Source: Diplonema papillatum
Lineage: Eukaryota > Euglenozoa > Diplonemea > Diplonemida > Diplonemidae
Assembly (NCBI GenBank): GCA_030068145.1
Contig: JAPJBO010000121.1
Span: 1 to 64,000, forward strand
DNA: 64,000 nucleotides
Reading direction: 5' to 3'
Every line of letters begins with the position of its first letter. Position 1 is the first letter of the stretch. Of the stretch, positions 37,590 through 46,778 are shown piece by piece. The translations under genes were made by a program, and so were the position numbers. Under the pieces are notes generated by a model, which was not told the DNA's origin, did not search any database, and saw only the letters and a program-made list of their open reading frames with translations.

Positions 37590-38348
37590 ATGATCGTTTC
37601 CATTGAACTGGCTACAAAAGAAATTACCCAAATAAAGGCACGAAATAAAATTCAAAAGCGTAAAATGCAATTCTGTATCGGCGTTACGTTTCACTGCTTT
37701 ACGAAATATCTCCAAGTCCGCACGACGGAAGAGCGTGAGGAGAACGACAACAGCGAGACCGAAGAAAGCGACACCATCGACCTGAAGGAAGAAGACATGA
37801 AGTACAACGCCGACTTTATGACTAACGGCTCGCTGCAAACGTTCCACGAGTCCACAATACGGCCGCACCTGCTGGAATGCGGAAACCAGCTTGCAGAAAA
37901 GAAAGACGCTCCTTTCCTTAGGGGGGCTACCGGTGTCGCACGTCGCTGGTTTTATAAGGAGCGCGACGACGAGACGGAAGTGCTCAACGACGCGGGACTA
38001 CAAAAGGTCGTCGAAAAGAAGTTGAACCTCCATATAGTGGTCCGTTTGGAGCTGAAAAAGCACTCGGCAAAGCACGTCCGAAAGCACCTGCTAACACACG
38101 ACGCGGAAGTGCACGACAACTCATACACATCGCGGGCGGACAGTAGCTCGATGATTACGAACAAGTTGGAGGAGGCGCTGTGTGACAGGTTCGGCAAGGT
38201 GGGGCTGAAGTTCGGACCCTCTTGGGTGCTTTGTATTTGTGGCACAAAGGTCAGCAACCCGCCGGACAGGCTTTCTGACGGGACGTCGTTTGTACGACAC
38301 GGTTGTCGATGCCCGAAGTTCTGTCAAAGAACGCGAAAGCAGACCTAA
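37590..38348 (+). CDS. Uncharacterised ORF 1 of the candidate element
   Basis: A 252-residue frame from the ATG at 37590. It is rich in charged residues (an EEREENDNSETEESD acidic run at about residues 47-61), then has a segment with FMTNGSLQTFHESTIRPHL, a Lys-rich helix (KKHSAKHVRKHLLTH) and a Cys-containing end (WVLCICGTK, CRCPKFC). I recognise no family. The N-terminus may be altered by splicing, because a possible GTAAAA donor precedes the ATG and an acceptor-like AG lies near 37713. It overlaps the next frame by about 45 bases, which points to an intron or frameshift near 38250-38345. Confidence 0.5.
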   Translation: MIVSIELATKEITQIKARNKIQKRKMQFCIGVTFHCFTKYLQVRTTEEREENDNSETEESDTIDLKEEDMKYNADFMTNGSLQTFHESTIRPHLLECGNQLAEKKDAPFLRGATGVARRWFYKERDDETEVLNDAGLQKVVEKKLNLHIVVRLELKKHSAKHVRKHLLTHDAEVHDNSYTSRADSSSMITNKLEEALCDRFGKVGLKFGPSWVLCICGTKVSNPPDRLSDGTSFVRHGCRCPKFCQRTRKQT

Positions 38349-38533
38349 AAGCTTTCAGAGAAAAAGAAGCTGCTAAAAATAAGAAGAAGGTGGCGGCCAG
38401 GAAGGATCTCACAAGGGGCATGTCCGAACAAGAAAAGGCCAACGCCAAAAAGATGTTTGAAATGGTTGGCTTCAAACGAAAGGCAGACGAGGAAGCAGAG
38501 GTCGAGAACCCACGCAAAGAGGCAAAAATCTAG
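38303..38533 (+). CDS. Uncharacterised ORF 2 of the candidate element
   Basis: A 76-residue, strongly basic and helical frame (KNAKADLKAFREKEAAKNKK, then RKADEEAE) in a different phase from the frame ending at 38348. It could be the second exon of the same protein, joined by a small intron, or the C-terminal tail after a frameshift. A 220-base gap without a frame follows (38534-38752), ending in the acceptor-like TTTGTTGCAG. Confidence 0.4.
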   Translation: MSMPEVLSKNAKADLKAFREKEAAKNKKKVAARKDLTRGMSEQEKANAKKMFEMVGFKRKADEEAEVENPRKEAKI

Positions 38534-38752
38534 CTTTCTGGTGATAGCCTCCATCGTAAAGGCATTTCTTTTTTTGTGTGTTCCCGACGATCAATTATAG
38601 TTTTTTGTTGTCTCAATTCTCTTTTGTTCTGGATGTCCATTGGAAGCGACGGCCTGTCTATCCGGCGGCAACTCGGGTATTCGACTAGCTGACGAAGAGA
38701 AATTAACGTTTGTAATGTCGGTGTGTTCAAAACCAATGCAGGGGTTTGTTGC

Positions 38753-41106
38753 AGGAAAAGGAACGAGAGCGAGTCAGGAAAGCCTGGAACAACGGGGAGA
38801 TGAAGATTGACGTTACTTTCGTGAAGCCGTGTGGAATGCGCCATGAAGGTTTTCTCGTCGAGAATGCTGACTGGAACGCTATCGTAGGACTTGCGAAGTC
38901 GGTTGGCTACGCGCTTGCTGGGACATATGTGCGCCTCGCTACCGGCCCCCCTTCAACAGTTTGTCTGGCCGACTGTCCTGTTGTTCTCAGAGAGGACTTG
39001 TGGAAGCTCAGTTGCGGCCATTGCGTGCTTGTACCAGTCCTCGACAAGAATCGCGCTGTGGTGACGGACGGCGGAGGCCTGGCCGACGGAGAACTGCGAG
39101 GTATCGTAGACAGCCTGATGGCGGAAGATGTCAAGATCCGACGCATACCCCGGGTACTCCTCATTATCCAGCGAGTAAAAGTGAGTCGTTTCAGGGTTGA
39201 GCGAGCATGGCAGAGCAACCTGGTTGCGCGTGATATCTCGTTTTTGTGTGCCATCGAAGACAAGGATGTCGCCTTGCAGCACGATAGCACACCTGTTAAC
39301 GAGAATTGGCATGCAATCCACTTGACAGCAACTTGGATGCAAGGAACATCACAAAGGCACCATTTCCTGAAGGCGTGCCTTTCAACCGTGCACGATGGCA
39401 GCATGGTGGAAGACGCAGTGACAGAAATCTGTTGCTACTTCTCGTCTCTCACGCAAGAACTTCGAGGGCTTGGCGTTCTCGGCCCTGATGCCTTTTTCGA
39501 GCAAGACCGCTTCTGCTGTATGTTTACGGACCGCGGAGCAGGTGTGGGGGGCCTCAAACAACCCCGGGTATACGAACCAGTGCACAGGTTGCATCGGACG
39601 ATGAGCAGGGTTGTGACCGAGCTCAAGATTGGGAAGGAGATGACGTTCCTGTGTGCAGCAGCGAACGACGTGGCATCTTCACCTGCATTTGCTGTATGGC
39701 TGCGGGAACAGGGCGGCCCGGAGTTGAAAGGTGTGTTGTGGCAGAGGGCGACGACAGGGAGATTCGGAACGTCCTGGGCAGCCGCGTGGTCTCTATCATG
39801 CACCGTTGGTCAGAAGACCCTATTGGGATGGTACTTGGACTTCCTCGGCAGCTTTGATGAAACGACAGAGTATTCGAAAAAAAAGAAGAATATCGTCATG
39901 TACCTGACTCCTCGTGGTACCCAGGAGCGCTTCCGTCGAATAGGTTTAGCATTTGAGATCATTGCATATCCGGCGTTGAGGCGAATCTGGCAGTACGCTG
40001 GGGAAGAAGTACTCGACGACGACTTTACTGCCGGCTTTGCCAGCGATTTGATGGCTACCCTGGGTCTCTATTTCACAAAAATTCGAACTGGAAAGGACAT
40101 TTTCGGGAATCCGCTGTGGATGGAAAAAGCGAGACGAGGTGTGACATTTCCTACGAAGGCCCCGGAAGTAAAGTTTGTGTGCCAGCGGAACTCCGTTCAG
40201 CAGTTCATTCGGCGTATGAAAGCCCACTTAGACGCGGCTGGCTCTATTGCGAGCTATTACGGAGGTCCCGGCGTGCAGATGCCAACCATTAAACCCATAG
40301 ACGAGGCAACAGATTCAGCTTTCCTGTCTTCTGTTGCCCACAGGTTTGCCTGCGGCATTGTTGCAGAGCTGACCATGTACAGCAAGGCAACAGCGGATAC
40401 CCCAAGACCCGTAAAGCTAGGACCGAGTCTCATAGAGGGCACCGTTGGATCCATGAAACGTCACCTGCAACAGCAGACAAACACGCGCATCCGCGATGAA
40501 TGCATCAGGGCAAAGCTATCGAGCACCAACGCTCACCTGAGCATTCACCAGCCCTACCCAAAGACAATTCAGCAATATGCTGCGCAAAGGATAGAAACTA
40601 TCCAGGCGAGGAAAGACCGATGCGGTTTGCTGAAGTTGACCCACTACAAGGCGAAGCAAGTTTCTCATGACGACAGGAAAAAGTGGCAGGCAGAACGCAA
40701 TGACTTCATCAAAAGGATTCCTTGGCGATTCGATGCAGACAGTCATTGGCGAAAGGATGCGCTTGTGCAGCAAGCTGAACGGCGAGGTATCAAGTCCTGC
40801 CAAAACTGGAGCAAAGACAAGCTTGTGTCTGCATGTCAGGAAGCTGATGAGAAGTTGCTTCTTGACGAGCTAAAACAGCACGCCCTTGCCCGAAGCATGC
40901 GATTCCGGGCTAATGTTGTTGCTGGCAAGTTGCTCCATGACCTGGAACAGAAGGATGCAAAAACCGAAGAACCCGAGGCTTTGCCGCGTCCGAGGTCTCC
41001 CTCCCGGCAGCGAAAGAAGCAACCCCAAGAAGACGAGCCCCCCCTGAAAAAGGTGCGCTTCGAGACAGCTAATAGCGAGGATAGTGAAAGCAGCGAGGAG
41101 ATGTAG
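38753..41106 (+). CDS. Uncharacterised 784-residue protein, possible transposase/recombinase
   Basis: The frame is open from at least 38746. I place its start at 38753, right after the acceptor-like TTTGTTGCAG, because the only upstream start is TTG; the first ATG is at 38802. Visible: a Cys/His stretch (LWKLSCGHCVLVPVLDKN) near residue 90, a central conserved-looking block (FEQDRFCCMFTDRGAG; RRIGLAFEIIAYPALRRIW), a second block (LGPSLIEGTVGSMKRHLQQQ), a SAP-like helix pair (LVQQAERRGIKSCQNWSKDK) near residue 670, and a basic/acidic disordered tail ending in SEDSESSEEM. SAP motifs bind DNA. Spaced acidic residues could form a DDE-type site, but no known triad can be assigned. Confidence 0.6.
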
Positions 41107-41471
41107 CGCAGAAACGTCACAGGTTTGCAGACTGGGTTATTTCATCAAGATGTTGGAACCGTTTGACCGTCGAGATCCCACAAATTTCGCTTTCCAATTT
41201 CCGGAGGACGTGTGCCGTCTTGTTTTTTGGTCGTTTTATTTTGTTTTTACGCAGTGTCTTCTTCTTCATCCTCTTGGCTTTCCGACCTTCGTGGGCCAAA
41301 TATCATCAGAATTGTCCACATTGTGTGACAGAAAGGTGCAAAGTCGCTAGGAAGTGCTCGCCAAGATCAAGAATCACAGCCCTGAAGTACTCAGCAAAAA
41401 CTGAAAAAGCAAAAAAAAAAACGACACCCCCCCCCCTGGTTGAACTACGGGGGAACTACGGGGAACTGGCC

Positions 41472-42024
41472 CACCGACCACACCATAAATAGTCTTTTAT
41501 TCTCGATTAGTCAACCTCGGCGACCGCGCAGGAAACGTCTTCGAAGAAGAAGTCTCACGTACACTACGTACAGAGAAAAGTTTCAAAAGGGGGGTGGAAA
41601 CATCTCTGTTGAAGACCTGGATTCCTCAGTTTCGGAGCGTACCAGATGCAGATCTTACTCGGAGTGGCTCTGCGTATCGCCCGAACTTACCCATCGCAGA
41701 CGAGTCGTCCAGGAAGAAAGACTCGCCAAAAGATAGTATGAAGATGTTATGTCTTGTAGCACAGGGAGCTGCGCAGGGCTTGCGCCATCACTGCCGTCTG
41801 AGACGAAGAGTTGACCGCGAAAATAAAGATTCTGCAGGCTGTACGTGGGAAGTGCGCCTACAAACAGGCAATACCCGAGTAACTTAGTGCACCATAGGAC
41901 ACGGGGCTTCAGAAGGGCAGGGGTGGGTGGGCAAGACTAAACTACGAGCGACGGGTGGTATTAATCTTGTACGAGTGTTAGGTATCCGTCGGATATATTC
42001 ATCTTCTAAGATCTGCGATCTTAC
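41472..42024. other. No gene seen
   Basis: Short plus-strand frames only (41440-41736, 41594-41887), without a domain. G runs occur near 41590 and 41925. Confidence 0.45.
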
Positions 42025-42766
42025 AGGGGATTAGCTTCTATATCCACATTTGGACTGTCAGTCCAAATTTGGAAAGGCCGTCGAGAAATAAATAAATAAA
42101 AAATGGGACTACACCACCACCAAGCCCCGGCAGAGTGGCCAATGTGCAATCCGAGGCCCTCTCAGGGCCCAACCTTGTCGTGAAGATACGTCGCGTCGCG
42201 CTGCATTGAGCCTATTTCCTGGGCTGCAGGTCTTTCGAAGAATTCGGCGAATACAATGTATCGAATGGGTCGGCGGGTGTGAGGCAACTCCTGTTCGCGC
42301 TGCCCTTGCGACAGGGTGGTGGAGGAGGGGAGCAAGCTAGCTTGGATGTCTGTGCATGATGGGCAATACTTTCTTCGGGCCTGGAAATTTGGTGTACCAT
42401 ACCGTTTTTTTCCGGCTCGCTACGCGAGCCGAAAAACTGATTATTAGTATTTGAGGAACACTGAGTGAAGATGACCAATACACTACATTAGAGGGCCACA
42501 CATGTTACGACCATTAGCTAGAGTGCGTAGTGTGTAACTCCATTCTTCTACTGTACTCAGAGACAAGATGTTGTGGTACCGGGGGTTCCAGTCGACAAAT
42601 CCTGGCTGTTGCTGCACCGTGACATAGAGGCTGAGGCCGGAGAGGTGGCAGAGACCCGTGCAACACTGGCAGGTGAGCCCCCTAAGTGCAGAAACTGCTG
42701 AAAAACAGTGAAAACGCAAAAAGCCGTTAGCGGTCCAAATTTGGAAAATGGGCTGGAGACCAACCT
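42025..42766. repeat. Interspersed repeat family R1, copy 2
   Basis: It is colinear with 26395-27060. Differences include a 50-base insertion near 42190-42240 (CGCTGCATTGAGCC and following) and many single changes, so the two copies are independent old insertions. It ends GGGCTGGAGACCAACC. Confidence 0.7.
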
Positions 42767-42769
42767 GGA

Positions 42770-43440
42770 TCTTATACGACCAAAAAAAAAAAAAGAAACC
42801 CTGCCAGAGACAAATGAGGGCGGAATGTAAAGCTGTAATCGGTCGTGTTGGCATGCTTGGATGGGAACATTTTTAAGGCTAAGACCGTCGCAGAGGTGAC
42901 TTTTCGTTCAAAACAGAGAGTTGTTTGCAGCCTGTATAAATAGCAAATATGGATGATCCTGTTGGGCGCGTCTTCCAATGCCCCTGCAAGTCTGAAGGAC
43001 ACCAGGATTTCCCGCGGAATCGAGGAGCAATGCTGTCGGACAAGCCATGCTAGCCAGCCGCAACGTTCAATGCGACTCGTACCGAAGACGTTACAAAACC
43101 TCATTGTGACGAAACAACACCTCTGCGCTGGGTTCTTGTTTCTCCGCAGTGCGAAGGAGCTTGAACGTGTAAAACAACACAGGGGAGATAAACGTACGAC
43201 ACCTAAATAACAAAGCGACTGCGAAAGCAAGAGCTCGACGTTCCTTGCGGTGTGAGCCGTGGTGGTCCTTCGGTAACCAACAAGGAAAGAGACCAACGAG
43301 TTGAGGTGGGGGTACTGAGGAACTGTTTCAATGTGACGGAAGTTCGATGAGAAAGTGACGCTTGCATCTTCAACTACCAAGCGCACGCGCGTGTGCCTGG
43401 CTGGCCGTCGATTTAGACACAGGAGCTGGATGAAACAACA
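42770..43440. other. Open minus frame without support
   Basis: A minus-strand frame is open from 43587 to 42772 (about 271 codons), but its translation has no recognisable domain and its start is not an ATG. It lies downstream of the EF-hand gene and may be partly 3' UTR. Confidence 0.3.
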
Positions 43441-43444
43441 GGCG

Positions 43445-43493
43445 TCAAGCTTCGTAAACACCGCGGGTCGGCGACACGCGTCCATTCTCGTGG
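43445..43493 (-). CDS. EF-hand/coiled-coil protein, proposed last exon
   Basis: After the GTATGT donor at 43618, an acceptor GAATTCAG at 43494-43501 would add 16 codons in phase and end at the TGA at 43445-43447. The resulting intron is 125 bases, close to the 144-base first intron. An alternative acceptor (ATCGAACAG) slightly upstream gives the same frame and stop. No homology supports the tail, so this is a prediction from splice sites alone. Confidence 0.4.
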
Positions 43494-43618
43494 CTGAATT
43501 CTCGATGCGCGCTGTTCGATGGTTTTGGTGTCGAAGGTAGATACATGCTGGGATGAGCTGATACCAGTGTACCACCACGGTAAGCACTATCCCTTGTTAA
43601 ATGCGCAGCCAAACATAC

Positions 43619-44466
43619 CTCCGTAAGAAGTCTTCTTTTCGTTCAACAGCTTCTCTCTGCTCGCGCAAACGGACCTCCATCTGCAGGAGCTCGTTTTCCT
43701 TCGCCTCCTGCTCCTCGCGCTTCGCGTCCATCTCTTCCTCCCGCGCCTCTGCCTGTTCGATTGCAGCACGCTGATCCTCGACGGCCTTTGCAGACCGCTG
43801 TTCTGCCGACTTGCGCTGTGACTCCTTCATACCAGCCGACGAAACTTCTTTTTCCGCTAGCTGCTTCTGTTGCTGAACCTGCGCCACTGTTCTCTGCGCA
43901 TTTCTCAGATCCTGTGCGCGGTCGTTCTCAATTTGCACGGTCTTCTTCAAGTCATCTTCGGCTTCTAAACACGCCTTCTGCTTATCCTGCGCCTCCCGGT
44001 CTAATTGAGGGTCGTCAAGCTCGCGCGCCTTTTTCTCGCAGGTGTCAATCTCTCCTTCAGCACTCTTGACGTTGCGTTCCTGTCTTTCAATTTCTGCCTG
44101 TTTCTCCTGAACCTTTCTTTGAAGAGCTTCCAGCTCCCTACCGAGCTTATCCAGTTCGCTCGTTTCCTGCTTGTGCTTTTTCTCGGCGGCTTCGACGGTG
44201 CGCTGAGCTGCCCGCTGCGACGTTTCTCGCCTCTTCAATTGCTCCTTTACCTGCGCTTCGTCGGTCTTCGCATTTCTCAATCTATCCCGCGCACGTTCCG
44301 ACCCATTGTGCGCGTCTTGCTTCGTCTGCAGAGCTTCGCTCTCTCGCCGCTTTGCTGATTCGAGCTCGCCATCCGCCTCGTCGATCTTTCTCTGAGCTAC
44401 CATGGCTTCGTTCTCGGCCTCGATCGCTGCCTGACGGGCTTCGTCGTGTTTTTTCTCGAGCTCGGT
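43619..44466 (-). CDS. EF-hand/coiled-coil protein, exon 2 (coiled coil)
   Basis: This encodes about 282 residues, nearly all heptad-like and rich in Glu, Lys, Arg, Gln and Ala (for example KARELDDPQLDREAQDKQKA and EEEMDAKREEQEAKENELLQ). It is a long parallel-type coiled coil. The acceptor (TTACACTCACAG) gives TELEKKHDEARQAAIEAENE in phase with exon 1, and the GTATGT donor at 43618 ends it. The coiled coil suggests a structural or scaffolding role, probably cytoskeletal. The plus strand over this exon is also open in places, which is a side effect of the biased composition. Confidence 0.85.
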
Positions 44467-44610
44467 CTGTGAGTGTAAGTAAACACTGCACTCTCAAAAA
44501 TGATCGTCAGTCCACGCAGCCCACGGGGCACGCTGTAGCCACGCACCTTTTCAGGAGAACCCGTCTGAAGACTTTTCGCCCTAAAGAAAACTACCTTCGG
44601 TTTTACTTAC

Positions 44611-45414
44611 GAAGCATACCATGTGAGCATGCTGCTGCTTGATACGATCCTTGCGCATCATTTCCTGCTGGTGCCGTTTACTTCTGTAATACATGCTGTC
44701 TAGAAGCTTCGGGTACACTTCTGAGAATTGTTGGAACTCGGGAAAGGAGACGACGCCGTCTTCGTTGCGGTCAGCTTTCTTATGGAACAGGTCGTCGACG
44801 GTCGCATCGGTAAGCATATCGCCACCACCGGTAAGTCGTAGGCGTTGGAAGCACGTATTCCAGTCGTCAACACTGACGGCCCTCGTTTTGTTGGCGTCGA
44901 GCTCTTCGTATACAACGCGCACTTTGTCGGTGTACGTGGATTGATCCAAGCCAGGGCTGTGGGTTGTGTAACCACGGATCGGGCTGTTGCCAATGAACGG
45001 TGAGCCGAATGCGCTGGAAGAGTCGTAAAGTGGGGCGATGTACGATTCGTACGGCGGAGGCGTGCCTGATCGACGATAGTGCGGGCTCGAAGCAACAGGC
45101 TTCGTAGGGGGTGGAATCCGGCCCGGTGTCTCCTTATGCCACAGTGATTCCTTCTGAAAAATGTAGACCTGGCAGTAATCTTCGAGCTGACTTGAAGCCA
45201 CCAAATCAACCCACATTTCCATTCTCTCATCAAAAACCTGAGCTCTGTGGACTTGAAAAAGCCCAGCCTGCGGCGGGCGGCGCAGAGCAGCTTCGGCAGA
45301 CATCACTTCGTCAATTCTGTCACGTAGTTCGCTGATGGTAGGCACTGTGGGAAAGGACAGCTCATAGTTGCACTTTCCACCAAGATCGACAGCAGTAAGG
45401 ACGGTGAACACCAT
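44611..45414 (-). CDS. EF-hand/coiled-coil protein, exon 1 (N-terminal domain and two EF-hands)
   Basis: 268 codons from the ATG at 45414-45412 (MVFTVLTAVDLGGKCNYELS); an earlier in-frame GTG is not used as a start. Residues 1-100 look like a compact alpha/beta domain, residues 100-160 are Pro/Ser-rich, and then come two EF-hands. The first loop (DANKTRAVSVDD) is poorly canonical. The second (DRNEDGVVSFPE) has the expected Asp, Asn, Asp, Gly and final Glu for calcium. A basic helix (YYRSKRHQQEMMRKDRIKQQ) leads into the coiled coil. The GTAAGT donor at 44610 is phase 0. It probably links calcium to a filament or basal-body structure, by inference from architecture only. The frame and domain order support a real gene. 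Confidence 0.88.
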
Positions 45415-45454
45415 GACTACTCCCCTCCCTATTGTTTTCACAGTCCTAAGGTTT

Positions 45455-46369
45455 CAAACCATGACAACAGAACCAAATGCAGAAGTGGCAAGTGTCAGCC
45501 AGGAAATGGAATGCTGGTGAAAATCGTTGCCATTAAAAGGAAGTAGACTCTCACCTGACGCGTGGAATATGACTCTGTCATATCTACCTTTGCGTAAGCT
45601 GTAGGGGTGTATCAACACATTTCTGCATGTGGCGGTTCTATGGCAGCATGTTCGGAAGGGAGCATGACTTCCTGTCGGGATGAACCCATGAGGGGTTTCT
45701 TTCTTCACGGCGGTACAGAAGACGTGGTGTGCGCACCACGTCTTCTGTTCGCTCGTGATCACCAGACCAATCCAAAGTTAGAGCTCAGCCGTGGGTCGTT
45801 TGGAAGGGGATTCTCAGTGTTGCATCGGTGCGAACTCAACTTTTGGTTCCAGTGGGGGGGCATCTGTTGGAATTCCAGGGACAACGTTCGTGAAAGGGGG
45901 GAAAATGTTTCTTGGGTTTGAAGAGCGCGTGGTGCTTGCACCACTGAGGCCAGGTTATTTAACCGCGGATTTAGTGAAGGATTGTTCAGGAAACGGTCGC
46001 GAGCGAAACCCGACCAGGTAACGACCATTTCACAGTCTTCTTGGTAGGAGGGGGTCGTTGTTATTGGTGCTGGTTTTGAGGGATAAGGAAACATTAGAGA
46101 TCTTTTTGCGGTGGTCTCCGCTGGCCCGGTAGTTTGTGCGTGCTACCGCCAACTTCTTTTACACTCGTTCTCTTCTCTACTCACTACTGTTCGTACTATT
46201 TCGCTCTTTTTCTCACTTTGGCTAGCCAAAAAAAGGAAACTCCCGCGACCGACGCCACGAACACATTCGCAATGAATGTGGCCCTGGCCCCCCTGCATAC
46301 ATGTTGAGCATTGAGTTCTTTTAAGTACATGAACCACATGGATTAACATGCACTGCCTTGAAAGTCAGG
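45455..46369. other. No gene seen; upstream of the EF-hand gene
   Basis: This lies between the minus-strand EF-hand gene and the retrotransposon. It contains an inverted repeat at about 45718-45743 (AGAAGACGTGGTGTGCGCAC against its inverse) that can form a 26-base perfect hairpin. No domain-bearing frame was found. Confidence 0.45.
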
Positions 46370-46778
46370 TTATCGGATGACGTCGTCACCTGCCATTGCG
46401 TCGTCAAGGTCGAGCATTTGTGGAGCTAGCGGGGTTTGGCTTTCTTGCGATTCCAGAGACTGAGTCGGCGAGTACGAGGGCGGGCACGTGTGCCCGTTTT
46501 TCACTTTCGAGGCCATTGGCGTGCCCGTGGTCCCCGGTCGTTTCTGAGAGCTGCTTGCCCTCGGAACCTTCTTCTTCCTTCGATGCATCCCTGAGTCGCC
46601 TTCGTCTTCTTCCGCTTGCGGCCGGCGATCGGGCCTTCCTTCGGGGTGCCAAGCACCCTCTTCTTCAGCGCTGGTCGTTCGCTGGTTCCTGGCGTTGGTG
46701 GCGGCCTCTTGGTCGCCCGTCCGGTTGCCGCCGTCTCCTTTTTCGTTGCCGCGGGCGGCGCTTGCGCCGCTCGCTTTC
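46370..46778 (-). pseudogene. Possible frameshifted C-terminal extension of the reverse transcriptase
   Basis: Beyond the stop of the main frame, two other minus frames stay open and read as one basic/acidic tail: a Lys/Arg/Pro-rich stretch (46501-46778, in the frame that is open from 47130), then a segment ending SQTPLAPQMLDLDDAMAGDD and a stop at 46370-46372. This suggests that two frameshifts have broken an originally longer protein. A chance explanation is possible because the region is GC-rich. Confidence 0.35.

Larger units (their letters stand above)
36805..41471 (+). mobile_element. Candidate new element bounded by 28-bp direct repeats
   Basis: Identical 28-bp sequences lie at 36805-36832 and 41444-41471 in the same orientation (they start ACTACGGGGGAACTACGGGG and end AACTGGCC). 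Each is itself a partial tandem of AACTACGGGG. Between them is a 4.6-kb unit with a hairpin-rich MITE-like block (36984-37402) and three plus-strand frames, the last of 784 codons. No terminal inverted repeats are visible at the 28-bp sequences. The repeats could be a very long target duplication, recombination sites of the att type, or an unrelated dispersed repeat that happens to flank the gene. Calling it one element is inference. Confidence 0.4.

Noticed and set aside
42772-43587. 271-codon minus frame as further coding sequence of the EF-hand gene
   Set aside because: No ATG start, no homology or coiled-coil character, and a short splice-consistent last exon explains the gene's end better.
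43761-44358. Plus-strand frames opposite the coiled coil
   Set aside because: These are shadows of the Glu/Lys/Gln-rich coiled-coil exon on the minus strand.
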